Assembly (NCBI GenBank): GCA_963818885.1
Contig: CAWFTP010000004.1
Coordinates: 124,001 to 188,000, forward strand
Direction of reading: 5' to 3'
DNA from: DATFDN01 sp963818885
GTDB lineage: Bacteria; Pseudomonadota; Alphaproteobacteria; Acetobacterales; Acetobacteraceae
DNA length: 64,000 nucleotides
Shown here: positions 1 to 9,055 of the stretch, in pieces
How positions within the stretch are numbered: position 1 is the stretch's first letter
How the letters are laid out: every line of letters begins with the position of its first letter
Notes under the pieces: generated by a model
Seen by the model: only the letters and a program-made list of their open reading frames with translations
Databases searched by the model: none
What the model was told of the DNA's origin: nothing
Made by a program: the position numbers and the translations under genes

Positions 1-1437
1 CGGGTTGAGCCTAGTCGACGACCCCGGCCTGCTCGACGAGGTCGCCGGGCTGGTGGAATGGCCGGTGCCGCTGCTGGGCCGCATCGACCCCATCTACATG
101 GACTTGCCCGCCGAGGTCAGGCAGGTCTCGATGCGCGTCAACCAGCGCTACTTCGCGCTGCGCACGCAGAATGGCGAGCCGGCACCCTGGTTCGGCTTCG
201 TCGCCAATATCGAGGCCGAGGACGGCGGCGCGGCGATCATCGCCGGCAACGAGCGCGTGCTGCGCGCCCGCTTTGCCGACGCCCGCCACTTCTGGGACTT
301 GGACCGACGCACGAAGCTCGCTGATCGCGTGCCTGCGCTGGACGGAATCATCTTTCATGCCAAGCTCGGCTCACAAGGCGCCCGCGTGCGTCGGCTCCAA
401 CGCTTGGTCGAGAGGGTCGGCCAAATCATTGTCTCCGAATCCGCTGGGGCAGAACATTCTGGGCAGCTGGCCGCTGGTCTCACATCGAAACTGATGGAGG
501 CTGGCGATTCTGGCCTCACACGGCGCGCGGCTCTTCTTTGCAAAGCAGACCTATCGTCCGGGATGGTGGCGGAGTTCCCCGAGCTGCAAGGTACAATGGG
601 ACGCTACTACGCAATTCACGATGGCGAGGCTGCTTCCGTTGCAAACGCAATTCGCGATCACTACCTCCCGAAAGGCCCGTCTGACGACATTCCGCGAGCT
701 GCGGTTTCTATTGCTCTCGCGCTGGCCGACAAGTTTGATCTCTCGGTCGGATTCTTTTCCATTGATGAACGCCCGAGTGGGTCAGGAGATCAGTATGGCC
801 TTCGTAGAGCCGCTCTGGGCGCTATAAGGATAATCCGAGAGAATGGCTTACGCTTACGGCTCTCACAGCTTATCGGTGCCGCTTGGGATGAGTATGGAGA
901 GCCGCGCCAAGTCCCCTTGAATTCGTGATTTCATGCTCGACCGCCTCCGGGTGCAACTCCGATCGGAAGGTGCTCGGCACGACGTGCTACAAGCCGTATT
1001 CGCTGCCGCACAAGACGACGACGTGAACCGACTTTTGTCGCTTACAGAGGCAATAACTGAATTGCTCAGCTCCCCCGAAGGAAGCGATCTTCTAGTTGCG
1101 TACCAAAAGAGCATCTAACATCGTGCGGATCGAAGATTTGAAAGACGGGCCGCATTCGGGTCGTGTGGATTCCAGCTTGCTCCAGGAACGTGAGGAGCTG
1201 CAGTTGCAAACCGCGCTCAATGTGCTTGATCGCGAGTTGGACCCCCGTTTCCGTATAGAAGATTACCAGGGAGCTATGGCTGAGATGGCTACACTCCGCG
1301 CGCCCCTCGACGCCTTCTTCGATCGCGTCACGGTGAATGCGCCGGAACCGGAATTGCGCCGCAATCGTTTGTGTCTTCTCAACCGCGTGCGCGCGACGAT
1401 GGACCGCGTCGCCGACTTCTCGAAGATCGAGGGCTGA
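1..1437 (+). pseudogene. glyS: Glycyl-tRNA synthetase beta subunit, 3' part, frame-disrupted
   Basis: C-terminal part of the beta chain of the alpha2-beta2 glycyl-tRNA synthetase, which charges tRNA-Gly in the cytoplasm; the 5' part lies off the left edge. Recognisable family blocks are FHAKLGSQG, MVAEFPELQGTMGRYYA, ALADKFD and the C-terminal RVADFSKIEG. The reading frame changes twice. The first frame stops at 926-928 and homology resumes one base later (IRDFMLDRLRV from 921). It stops again at 1116-1118 and resumes in the AAAA run near 1105 as KRASNIVRIED, running to the TGA at 1435-1437. Each change equals one extra base. GC falls to about 50-60% between roughly 330 and 1380 (70% before). 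An essential gene with two such lesions is either mis-sequenced, or an inactive copy, or a recombined patch. ppdK follows, a common alphaproteobacterial neighbour. Confidence 0.85.
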
Positions 1438-1466
1438 TGCTCAAGAATCACGACGCCACCCCCACC

Positions 1467-1547
1467 GTCATGGCCGGTGTTCCGACCATCCACGTCTTTC
1501 CCGCCGCCCATCAAGACGTGGATGCCCGGGACAAGCCACGGCATGAC
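1467..1547. repeat. REP-like palindrome between glyS and ppdK
   Basis: An imperfect palindrome whose core arms match perfectly: CATCCACGTCTT at 1487-1498 and its reverse complement at 1513-1524, with a 14-base loop. The flanks extend the symmetry: GTCATGGCCGG on the left against CACGGCATGAC on the right, and CCCGGGACAAGCC near the right arm. From memory, this wording resembles short extragenic palindromes common in alphaproteobacterial genomes. No second copy was noticed in this window. It may act as a transcript end or stabiliser between glyS and ppdK. Confidence 0.75.
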
Positions 1548-1565
1548 GAATGTTATCGTCGATCC

Positions 1566-1570
1566 GGAGG
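1566..1570 (+). promoter_or_regulatory. Ribosome binding site fixing the ppdK start
   Basis: GGAGG lies nine bases before the ATG at 1580. This supports that start rather than an upstream in-frame TTG/ATG candidate at 1550, which would add ten residues unlike the family N-terminus. Confidence 0.7.
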
Positions 1571-1579
1571 CCTCCTCTA

Positions 1580-4255
1580 ATGCCGAAATGGGTGTACAGC
1601 TTCGGTGCCGGGCGCAATGACGGCAGCGCGGACATGCGCGACCTGCTCGGCGGCAAGGGCGCGAACCTCGCGGAGATGGCTTCCATCGACCTGCCCGTGC
1701 CGCCCGGCTTCACCATCACCACCGAGGTCTGCACCGCGTTCTACAAGAACGACCGCCAGTACCCGCCGGAGCTGCGCGACCAGGTGCGCGAGGCCATGGC
1801 TCGCGTCGAGGCCGCGGTTGGCCGCCGCTTCGGCGATGCGCGCCAGCCGCTGCTCGTCTCCGTCCGCTCCGGCGCACGCGTCTCCATGCCGGGCATGATG
1901 GACACCGTGCTCAATCTCGGCCTCAACGACGAGACCGTGGAAGGCCTGGCCCGCGACGCCGAGGATGAACGCTTCGCCTGGGACAGCTACCGCCGCTTCA
2001 TCCAAATGTATGGCTCAGTCGTGCTCGGCGTCGATCACCATCGCTTCGAGGAGATCATCGAGTCCGCCAAGCTCGACGCCGCCGTGACCGAGGACACCGC
2101 GCTCAGTCCCGACGATTGGCGCCAGGTGGTCGAGGCCTACAAGGACATGGTTGCGCAGGAGACCGGCAAGCCCTTCCCGCAGGACCCCGAGGAGCAGCTC
2201 TGGGGGGCGATCGGCGCCGTGTTCGGAAGCTGGATGAACCCACGCGCCATCACCTACCGGCGCCTGCACGACATCTCGGCGGACTGGGGCACCGCGGTGA
2301 ACGTCCAAGCCATGGTGTTCGGCAACATGGGCGAAGATTGCGCGACCGGCGTGTGCTTCACCCGCGATCCCTCCACCGGCGAGAACGCGTTTTACGGCGA
2401 GTACCTGGTGAACGCGCAGGGCGAGGACGTCGTCGCCGGCATCCGCACGCCGCAGCCCCTCTCCGCCGCCCGCGCCAAGCCAGGCGAGGTGCCGATGGAA
2501 GCGGCGATGCCGCGCGCCTACGCCGAGCTGATGGATGTGCGCGCGCGGCTCGAGCAGCACTACCGCGACATGCAGGACATCGAGTTCACGGTTCAAAAGG
2601 GCCGGCTCTACATGCTGCAGACGCGCAACGGCAAGCGCACCACCGCGGCCAGCCTGCGCATCGCGGTCGAGATGGCGAACGACGGGCTGATCGACCGCGC
2701 CGAGGCGGTTCGCCGCGTCAACCCCGCCGCGCTCGACCAGCTGCTGCATCCAATGCTCGATCCCGACGCGCCGCGTACCCTGCTCGGCAAGGGCCTCCCG
2801 GCGAGCCCCGGAGCGGCGAGCGGCGCCGTGGTGTTCAGCGCCGACGAAGCCGAATCCCGCGCTGCCAAGGGCGAATCGGTGATCCTCGTGCGCATCGAGA
2901 CGAGCCCCGAGGACATCCACGGGATGCACGCCGCCGCCGGCATCCTTACCACGCGTGGCGGCATGACCAGCCACGCCGCCGTCGTCGCGCGCGGCATGGG
3001 GCGTCCCTGCGTCGCCGGGGCCGGCGCGATCGCCGTCGACTACAACGCGCAGACGCTGACCGCCGGTGGGCGTGCCGTGCGGGCAGGTGAGACAGTGACG
3101 CTCGACGGCAGCACGGGCGAGGTCTTCGCCGGCGTCGTCGCGATGATCGAGCCCGCGATGTCTGGCGATTTCTCGACGCTCATGGAGTGGGCGGACAGCG
3201 CGCGCACGATGAAGGTGCGAGCCAACGCCGAGACGCCGCTCGACGCCGAGACGGCGCGCAAGTTCGGCGCCGAGGGCATCGGGCTATGCCGCACCGAGCA
3301 CATGTTCTTCGACCCCGAGCGAATCGGTGCCGTGCGGCAGATGATCATGGCGAGCGACGAATCTGGCCGGCGCGCCGCGCTCGCGCGCCTGCTGCCGTTC
3401 CAGCGCGAGGATTTCCGCGCCCTGTTCCGCATCATGGCCGGGCTGCCCGTGACGATCCGCCTGCTCGATCCGCCGCTGCACGAATTTCTGCCGCATGCGG
3501 AGTCCGAGCTCGCCGAAGTGGCGCAGGCGCTGGGCACGGACGTTGAGGCGATGCGCCGGCGCGCCGCCGAGCTCGCCGAGGCCAACCCGATGCTCGGCCA
3601 TCGCGGCTGCCGGCTCGGGATATCCTTTCCCGAAATCTACGAGATGCAGGCGCGTGCCATCTTCGAGGGTGCGCTTGCGATCGCCGAGGAAGGCGGCGTC
3701 GCCCCAGTGCCGGAAATCATGATCCCGCTGGTCGGCACCCGCCCGGAGCTCGAGATCACCCGCGCCCAGGTGGAGAAGGTCGCCGCCGACGTCTTCAAGT
3801 CGGCCGGCCGGACGCTCGAGTACAGCGTCGGCACGATGATCGAGCTGCCGCGCGCCTGCGTCATCGCCGACAAGATCGCTGAGGTCGCCGACTTCTTCAG
3901 CTTCGGCACGAACGACCTGACGCAGACCACGTTCGGCTTGTCGCGCGACGACGCCGGCAAGTTCCTGCCCCTCTATGTGGAGAAGGGCATCCTCCCGAAG
4001 GACCCGTTCGTCTCGCTCGACGTCGAAGGGGTTGGCGCGATGGTCCGACTCGCCGTCGAGAGGGGACGGAGGGCGAAGAACGCGCTGAAGCTCGGCATCT
4101 GCGGGGAGCATGGCGGCGATCCCGCCTCGATCGCGTTCTGCCAGGAGGTCGGACTCGACTACGTCTCCTGCAGCCCCTACCGCGTCCCCGTTGCCCGCCT
4201 CGCCGCCGCTCAGGCCGCCCTTGGGGCGGGCAGAGACCGGATGCCTGAGAGATGA
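1580..4255 (+). CDS. ppdK: Pyruvate, phosphate dikinase
   Basis: Interconverts pyruvate, ATP and phosphate with PEP, AMP and pyrophosphate; in heterotrophic alphaproteobacteria it serves gluconeogenesis or PPi-linked glycolysis. The product is 891 residues, the usual length. Order: N-terminal nucleotide-grasp domain starting KWVYSFG with GGKGANLAEM, then the phosphohistidine domain with the swivelling histidine at about residue 465 (GGMTSHAAVVARGMGRPCVAG region), then a C-terminal PEP/pyruvate TIM barrel with GLCRTEHMFF, FGTNDLTQTTFG and the closing CGEHGGDP. All expected catalytic blocks are present and the frame is intact. It follows glyS on the same strand and converges with the MFS gene, stop codons only five bases apart. 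Confidence 0.97.
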   Translation: MPKWVYSFGAGRNDGSADMRDLLGGKGANLAEMASIDLPVPPGFTITTEVCTAFYKNDRQYPPELRDQVREAMARVEAAVGRRFGDARQPLLVSVRSGARVSMPGMMDTVLNLGLNDETVEGLARDAEDERFAWDSYRRFIQMYGSVVLGVDHHRFEEIIESAKLDAAVTEDTALSPDDWRQVVEAYKDMVAQETGKPFPQDPEEQLWGAIGAVFGSWMNPRAITYRRLHDISADWGTAVNVQAMVFGNMGEDCATGVCFTRDPSTGENAFYGEYLVNAQGEDVVAGIRTPQPLSAARAKPGEVPMEAAMPRAYAELMDVRARLEQHYRDMQDIEFTVQKGRLYMLQTRNGKRTTAASLRIAVEMANDGLIDRAEAVRRVNPAALDQLLHPMLDPDAPRTLLGKGLPASPGAASGAVVFSADEAESRAAKGESVILVRIETSPEDIHGMHAAAGILTTRGGMTSHAAVVARGMGRPCVAGAGAIAVDYNAQTLTAGGRAVRAGETVTLDGSTGEVFAGVVAMIEPAMSGDFSTLMEWADSARTMKVRANAETPLDAETARKFGAEGIGLCRTEHMFFDPERIGAVRQMIMASDESGRRAALARLLPFQREDFRALFRIMAGLPVTIRLLDPPLHEFLPHAESELAEVAQALGTDVEAMRRRAAELAEANPMLGHRGCRLGISFPEIYEMQARAIFEGALAIAEEGGVAPVPEIMIPLVGTRPELEITRAQVEKVAADVFKSAGRTLEYSVGTMIELPRACVIADKIAEVADFFSFGTNDLTQTTFGLSRDDAGKFLPLYVEKGILPKDPFVSLDVEGVGAMVRLAVERGRRAKNALKLGICGEHGGDPASIAFCQEVGLDYVSCSPYRVPVARLAAAQAALGAGRDRMPER

Positions 4256-4260
4256 TCGAC

Positions 4261-5481
4261 CTACGCGGCCACCGCTGACGCCGCGCGCCGGCGCGCGCGC
4301 CAGTCGCCAGCGAGCGCGAGCAGCACCGTAAGACCCATGAACACGACCGAGCTGTAGAACACCCAGCGCGGCGCATTCTGGTCCATGATCCAGCCGGCCA
4401 GCATCGGGCCGATCGTGCCGCCGATGTTGAACCCAGTCGTGACGATCCCGAACACGCGTCCCGCCGCACCCGGCGGCGCGGCGGCGCGGACCATCATGTC
4501 CCGCGACGGCATGATCATCCCGGCGAGGAAGCCGATCGCCGCCATGATGCAGACCAGCAGGACGGCGCCAGGGAAGATCGTGCCGACCAGGAAGGTGAGG
4601 ATCGCGGCCCCGCCGAACCCGGCCGCGGCTACCTCGGCGTGGCGCTTGGTCATGTCGGCGACGAAGCCGCCGGCCAGCACGCCGGCGGCGGTCGCGAACA
4701 GGAACGCGCTCAGCGCGCCGTTCGCGAGCGGCAGGCCGATGCCGTACAGCGCCTTGAACGCGACGACCGAGAAATACTGGATCCCGCCGCTCGACAGGCT
4801 CAGCAAAGTGAAGAACACGGTCAAACCCAGGATCGTGGGCGTGAGCAGGGCCGAGACCGGCAGTGCGCTCGCCTCCCGCGCCGCGAACCCGCGCTGGGAG
4901 CCCGCCTGGTCGAGCCCCTTCGCCAGGAACAACGGCAGCGCTGCGAGCGGACCGAGGGCGGCCGCGACGCCAAGCGCCCCATGCAGCCCGGCGACACTGC
5001 TGACCGCGAGCATCACCGGCGGCGCGATCGCGCTGCCCATATATCCGGCGAAGGTATGGAAGGAGAACGCCCGCCCGACCCGTGCCGGGTCGATCAATGC
5101 CGACAGGATCGCATAATCGCACGGGTGGTAGACCGCGTTGCCCACGCCGGCGAGCGTCGCAGCCGCCAGCAGGACTGGATAGGTCGGCACCAGAGCCACC
5201 GAACCGAACGCGACGCACGATGTCAGCAGCCCGCCGATCAGTACGCGGCGCGGCCCATAACGGTCGGCGACCCAGCCCATCGGCGCCTGCGTCAGCGCCG
5301 AGGCGACATTGAACAGCGTGAGCGCGAGACCGAGCTCGACGAAGCCCACTCCCATCCGCGCCCGCAGCAGCGGGAACAGCGGCACCAGGACGAGGTAGTG
5401 GAAGTGGCTGACCAGATGGGCGGCGCAGATCAGCGCGAGCGCCTTGACCTCGCTCGTCCGGTCCCCTGCGCGCTGCTTCAT
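4261..5481 (-). CDS. Major facilitator superfamily transporter
   Basis: A 406-residue integral membrane protein with about twelve hydrophobic segments, the normal MFS size. The loop after the second helix carries the MFS signature (GWVADRYGPRR), and GVGNAVYHPCDYAILSALI lies near residues 115-135. The substrate cannot be read from sequence; MFS proteins of this look include efflux and organic-anion carriers. It is the last gene of a six-gene minus-strand run (ThDP enzyme, two acyl-CoA dehydrogenases, binding protein, epimerase, MFS), separated from the epimerase gene by 21 bases, so co-transcription is likely. Import or export of a compound handled by that run is an inference. Confidence 0.85.
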   Translation of the reverse strand: MKQRAGDRTSEVKALALICAAHLVSHFHYLVLVPLFPLLRARMGVGFVELGLALTLFNVASALTQAPMGWVADRYGPRRVLIGGLLTSCVAFGSVALVPTYPVLLAAATLAGVGNAVYHPCDYAILSALIDPARVGRAFSFHTFAGYMGSAIAPPVMLAVSSVAGLHGALGVAAALGPLAALPLFLAKGLDQAGSQRGFAAREASALPVSALLTPTILGLTVFFTLLSLSSGGIQYFSVVAFKALYGIGLPLANGALSAFLFATAAGVLAGGFVADMTKRHAEVAAAGFGGAAILTFLVGTIFPGAVLLVCIMAAIGFLAGMIMPSRDMMVRAAAPPGAAGRVFGIVTTGFNIGGTIGPMLAGWIMDQNAPRWVFYSSVVFMGLTVLLALAGDWRARRRAASAVAA

Positions 5482-5502
5482 GACCTCGCCCGTCTAGCCC
5501 CA

Positions 5503-6651
5503 TCACCCATCGGTCGAGAATCGGAAGATGGTGGTGGAGTGGAAAGTCTCGCCGGGCTTAAGCTCGGTCGACGGGAAGCTCGGCTGGTTGGGGGAATCCG
5601 GGAAGTGCTGCGTCTCCATGGTGAAGGCGTCGGTTTGCCGATAGATCGTGTTCGCCGAACCCACGATCGCACCGGTGAAGTAATTGCCCGTGTATACCTG
5701 CAGGCCCGGTTCGGTGGTCTCGACCTCCAGGATGCGTCCCGACTTCGGATCGTAGGCCCGCGCGGCTGGAGCGAGTGCGCCCGGCCGCGGCTTGTTCAGC
5801 ACCCAGTTATGGTCATAGCCGTGCGCCAGGACCAGCTGAGGGAACGGATCCCTGAGCCGCGCGCCGATCGGCGTCAGCGTGCGAAAATCCATCGGCGTGC
5901 CCGCGACCGGCTCGATCGCGCCGGTCGGGATCTGGGTCGCGTCCGTGGGCGTGTAGCGATCGGCGTCGATCTGTAGCAATTGGTCCTCGACGGAGCCGGA
6001 GCCGTTGCCCGCAAGGTTGAAGAAGGTGTGATTGGTGAAGTTCACCACCGTGTCCTTGTCGGTGGTCGCCTCGTAGTCGATGCGGAGCGAGTTGTCGTTG
6101 CCGAGCGTGTATGTCACCGACACGCGCAGCGTGCCCGGATAGCCGTCCTCGCCGTCTGGGCTGGTGTAGGTGAGAACCGCGCCGACACTGCCGGGGCCGG
6201 TTTGGGTTTTCACGTTCCACATCTGCTTGTTGAAGCCGCTCGTGCCACCGTGGAGGGAATTCGGCCCGTTGTTAACCGGCAGGTGATGGGTCTGCCCATC
6301 GAGGGTGAACTGACCTTTGGCGATGCGATTCGCATAACGGCCGACCGTAGCGCCGAGATATTGGCACGCAGCCTCATAGTCGGCCGGGGTTTTGCACCCC
6401 AACGCGACATCGTCGAAATGCCCCCTGCGGTCCGGGGCGCCGATCCCTATAATGTGGCCGCCGTAGTCCAGGAACTTGACGGTGAAGCCGTTGTCGTTGC
6501 CCAGCGTGTAGACGGTGACGTCCCGGCCGTCGGTGGTCTTCCCGAAGGAGGCGCCGTGGACAGACGCTGCCGCCGCCTTACCGCTCCCCGTGACAAGCAC
6601 GCCGCAAACCGACGCCGTTACCAGAATACTCGACCCGAACCCGCGCGCCAT
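5503..6651 (-). CDS. galM: Secreted aldose 1-epimerase (galactose mutarotase)
   Basis: Interconverts alpha and beta anomers of aldoses. The 382-residue protein begins with a basic and hydrophobic signal-like segment (about residues 1-28, ending near KAAAAS), so it probably acts in the periplasm, unlike the cytoplasmic E. coli GalM. The mature part has the family blocks RYANRI, NNGPNSLHGG, the catalytic-histidine motif NHTFFNLAG (His about 208), GYDHNWVL and the glutamate-bearing segment near TTEPGLQVYTGNYF. HFPDSPNQPSFPST near the end is also typical. It lies between the binding protein gene and the MFS gene with short gaps on both sides, hinting at handling of a sugar-containing nutrient. 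Confidence 0.92.
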   Translation of the reverse strand: MARGFGSSILVTASVCGVLVTGSGKAAAASVHGASFGKTTDGRDVTVYTLGNDNGFTVKFLDYGGHIIGIGAPDRRGHFDDVALGCKTPADYEAACQYLGATVGRYANRIAKGQFTLDGQTHHLPVNNGPNSLHGGTSGFNKQMWNVKTQTGPGSVGAVLTYTSPDGEDGYPGTLRVSVTYTLGNDNSLRIDYEATTDKDTVVNFTNHTFFNLAGNGSGSVEDQLLQIDADRYTPTDATQIPTGAIEPVAGTPMDFRTLTPIGARLRDPFPQLVLAHGYDHNWVLNKPRPGALAPAARAYDPKSGRILEVETTEPGLQVYTGNYFTGAIVGSANTIYRQTDAFTMETQHFPDSPNQPSFPSTELKPGETFHSTTIFRFSTDG

Positions 6652-6682
6652 GCCCGATGTCTCCCGAGGACCGTGTTCCGTT

Positions 6683-7933
6683 TCAGCTATGCACCAGTGG
6701 ACACCCGCCCTCGTCCAGTGGGCGGAACGCCTGGGCGGCGGGGATGGTGCGCAGCAGCTTGAGATAATCCCACGGCTCCTTCAACTCGGCGGGCGTCTTC
6801 ACCTCGAACAGGTACATGTTGTGCACCACCTGCCCGTCGATGCGGACCGTGATCTCGCCGAACAGCGGATCATCGAATGGCTTCTCGCGCATGTGCGCGA
6901 AGACCGCGCGTCCGCTCGCCTTGGCTTTGTCGACACCAATCGCCGCCACTGCCTTCAGGTAGTTCGTGATCGCCGAGTACTGGCCCGCCTGATCGGAGCT
7001 CGGCATCGCGCCGCCGAAGCGCTTGGCGAAACGATGGCCGAAGGCGCGCGTCTTGTCGTTCATGTTCCAGTAGAACGCATCGGTCAACAAAACACCCTGC
7101 GCATCCTCCAGCCCGACGCCGTGCACATCGGGCAGCAGGAAGATCAGGGCCGCGATCTTCTGGCCTCCCTTGATGATGCCGAACTCGTGCGACTGCTTGA
7201 TGCAATTCACCGTGTCAGTGCCCCCATTGGCGAGGCCGATGACATTGGCGCCGCTGGCGCGCGCCTGCACCAGTGCGGCGGAGAAATCGGTCGTCCCCGG
7301 GAACGGCATCAGCGATTGGCCGAGCACCTTGCCACCTGCCGCGTCAACGAATTGCCCGGAGTCATGCTGCAGCGCGTGGCCAAAGGCGTAGTCGGCGGTG
7401 ATGAAGTACCAGGTTTTGCCGCCCTCCGCGACGGTCGCGTCCACCACCGCATGCGGCATCGACCAGGTATCGAGCACCCAGTGCAGATGGTTGAGGCCGC
7501 AGCCCTTCCCGGTGATCTCCGCCGACGCTGCGCCGGTCCAGATCGCCGCTTTGTCGCGCTGCTCCACCATCGGACCGATGGCGAGCGCACCGGAGGACAG
7601 CGGCAGATCGGTGATGAGGTCGACGCCCTCGTTGTCGAGCCAGTTGGTCGCGATCGACACCGCGACATTTGGCTTGTCCTGCATGTCCGCCGAGACGAGC
7701 TCGACCTTGATGTCGGGATGCGCCTGTGTGAAGTCTTCTACCGCCATCTTCGAGGCGAGGACCGAGCCGGGCCCCGTGTTAGCAGCGTACGGCCCGCTCA
7801 TGTCGGTCAGCACGCCGATGCGGATCGGCTTCTGCTGCGCCCGCGCCCGGCGCGGCAGCGCCACGGTCGCGCCGGCGGCAAGTCCGGTGCCGATCAGCCC
7901 GCGGCGGGTAATCATTCCTGTCGTGTCTTGCAT
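6683..7933 (-). CDS. Branched-chain amino acid-type periplasmic binding protein
   Basis: A 416-residue periplasmic-binding-protein-like (LivJ/type I fold) solute receptor with a twin-arginine-like leader (ITRRGLIGTGLAAGATVAL, cleavage near RARAQQ). The start at 7933 has GGGAGGG about five bases upstream. The mature protein starts IRIGVLTDMSGPYA and keeps ITADYAFGHALQHD and GLANGGTDTVNCIKQ, typical of this family. No permease or ATPase partner lies nearby, so it is an orphan receptor. It is clearly paralogous to the protein at 13519-14739 (shared TADF-S, GTDxVNC-KQ, FYWN-NDKTRA and a C-terminal GCPLV). Ligands of this subgroup are often aromatic or organic acids rather than amino acids, which would suit the neighbouring catabolic genes; that is inference. 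Confidence 0.9.
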   Translation of the reverse strand: MQDTTGMITRRGLIGTGLAAGATVALPRRARAQQKPIRIGVLTDMSGPYAANTGPGSVLASKMAVEDFTQAHPDIKVELVSADMQDKPNVAVSIATNWLDNEGVDLITDLPLSSGALAIGPMVEQRDKAAIWTGAASAEITGKGCGLNHLHWVLDTWSMPHAVVDATVAEGGKTWYFITADYAFGHALQHDSGQFVDAAGGKVLGQSLMPFPGTTDFSAALVQARASGANVIGLANGGTDTVNCIKQSHEFGIIKGGQKIAALIFLLPDVHGVGLEDAQGVLLTDAFYWNMNDKTRAFGHRFAKRFGGAMPSSDQAGQYSAITNYLKAVAAIGVDKAKASGRAVFAHMREKPFDDPLFGEITVRIDGQVVHNMYLFEVKTPAELKEPWDYLKLLRTIPAAQAFRPLDEGGCPLVHS

Positions 7934-7972
7934 GATGTCCCTCCCTTATCGTCTCTCATGAACGATTGCGCT

Positions 7973-9055
7973 TTACGCGGCGGCCAGCGTGGGCCAGAGC
8001 GCATCGCCGCCACGCGCGCAGACGATGGCGCCGACCCGCGCGCCCCACTCCGCCTCACCGCCGAACTCGTCGCGCCAGGACCATAGACGGCGCGTGCTGA
8101 GCTGCAACGAATATTCCTGGGTGAAGCCGATCGCGCCATGCACCTGATGGGCGATCTCGGAGGCGAGCGTCGCCGCGTCGCCCACTCTTGTCTTAGCGAT
8201 CGCGATCAGCAGCTCGCGCATCTCGGGATCAGGATGGGCGAGTCCCTCTGCACCGCCTTCGGCGGCAGCAACGGCGGCGGCGACCTGGCCCCCGAGCACC
8301 GCCATGTTCTGCTGCACCGCTTGGAACTTGGAGATCGGGCGGCCGAACTGCTGGCGCTCCTGCACGTAGGTCAGCGCCGTCTCGAACGCGCGTTCCATTG
8401 CGCCCGCCATCAGCATCGCGCGGGCGAGCGCGCCGCGCCGGTACACCTCCCCGCGGTCAACTCCGCCCTTCGCCGGGGCGACGGCATCTGCGGAAATTGG
8501 AACGCCATTGAACGCGATGGTGTCGCGCGGCTCGCCCGCGATGTTGCGGCCCCGCGTGACTTCGGCGCTGTTGGTGCCGTCGAGCGCGACCACCATCTCC
8601 CCGCCCGGCCCGTCTGCGAGCAACACCAGCCGCGAGACCTGCGAGCCCCACGGCACGCGCGTCGCCCGCCCGCTCAGGCGCCAGCCTGTGCCGTCGCGTT
8701 CCAGGCTCAGCCGGTCCTCGCGCCGGACCGGGGCGATGCTCATCGGCCCGTCGCTCGGCTCGAGGCCGGCCGAGGCGGCGACCCAGGCGGCGATGATGGT
8801 CTCGCCGAGCGGGATCGGCGCCGCGAAACGCCCCGCGACGCGCAGCGCCGCCATCCCGTCGGCCCATTCGACGCCCGAACCGCCCGCCTCCTCCGGCAAC
8901 ACCGCCAGCGGCACGCCGGTCTCCGCCACCGCCTGCCAAAGTTCGCTGGGGAAGCCGCCACGTTCGGCGCGGTCGACGACCTCCTTGGTGCTGCGATCCT
9001 CGAACAGCTTCGTCATGCTGTCGAGCAGCAGGCGGGTTTCCTCGCGCATCGCCAT
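7973..9055 (-). CDS. Acyl-CoA dehydrogenase family protein (short, 360 aa)
   Basis: FAD-dependent alpha,beta-dehydrogenation of an acyl-CoA is the expected class of reaction. At 360 residues it is a little shorter than typical family members. N-terminal helical domain residues 1-110; the middle beta domain is divergent and lacks a clear flavin-contacting motif; the C-terminal helical domain has TYVQERQQFGRPISKFQAVQ and QVHGAIGFTQEY, where the family carries its flavin-contacting stretch. Its start overlaps the stop of the next-upstream dehydrogenase (TGATG), so the two are translationally coupled. Paired, unequal acyl-CoA dehydrogenases often form heteromers in steroid or branched-acyl degradation; such a pairing here is an inference. 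Confidence 0.9.
   Translation of the reverse strand: MAMREETRLLLDSMTKLFEDRSTKEVVDRAERGGFPSELWQAVAETGVPLAVLPEEAGGSGVEWADGMAALRVAGRFAAPIPLGETIIAAWVAASAGLEPSDGPMSIAPVRREDRLSLERDGTGWRLSGRATRVPWGSQVSRLVLLADGPGGEMVVALDGTNSAEVTRGRNIAGEPRDTIAFNGVPISADAVAPAKGGVDRGEVYRRGALARAMLMAGAMERAFETALTYVQERQQFGRPISKFQAVQQNMAVLGGQVAAAVAAAEGGAEGLAHPDPEMRELLIAIAKTRVGDAATLASEIAHQVHGAIGFTQEYSLQLSTRRLWSWRDEFGGEAEWGARVGAIVCARGGDALWPTLAAA

Noticed and set aside
917..1118. Programmed frameshifting in glyS
   Set aside because: Neither site looks like a slippery heptamer with a following pseudoknot, and GlyS is not known to use recoding; error or decay is simpler.
3284..5506. Very long minus-strand open frame (740 codons) over ppdK and the MFS gene
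   Set aside because: High-GC shadow: it is antisense to ppdK and out of frame with the MFS gene, with R/A/G/P-rich translation and no motif.
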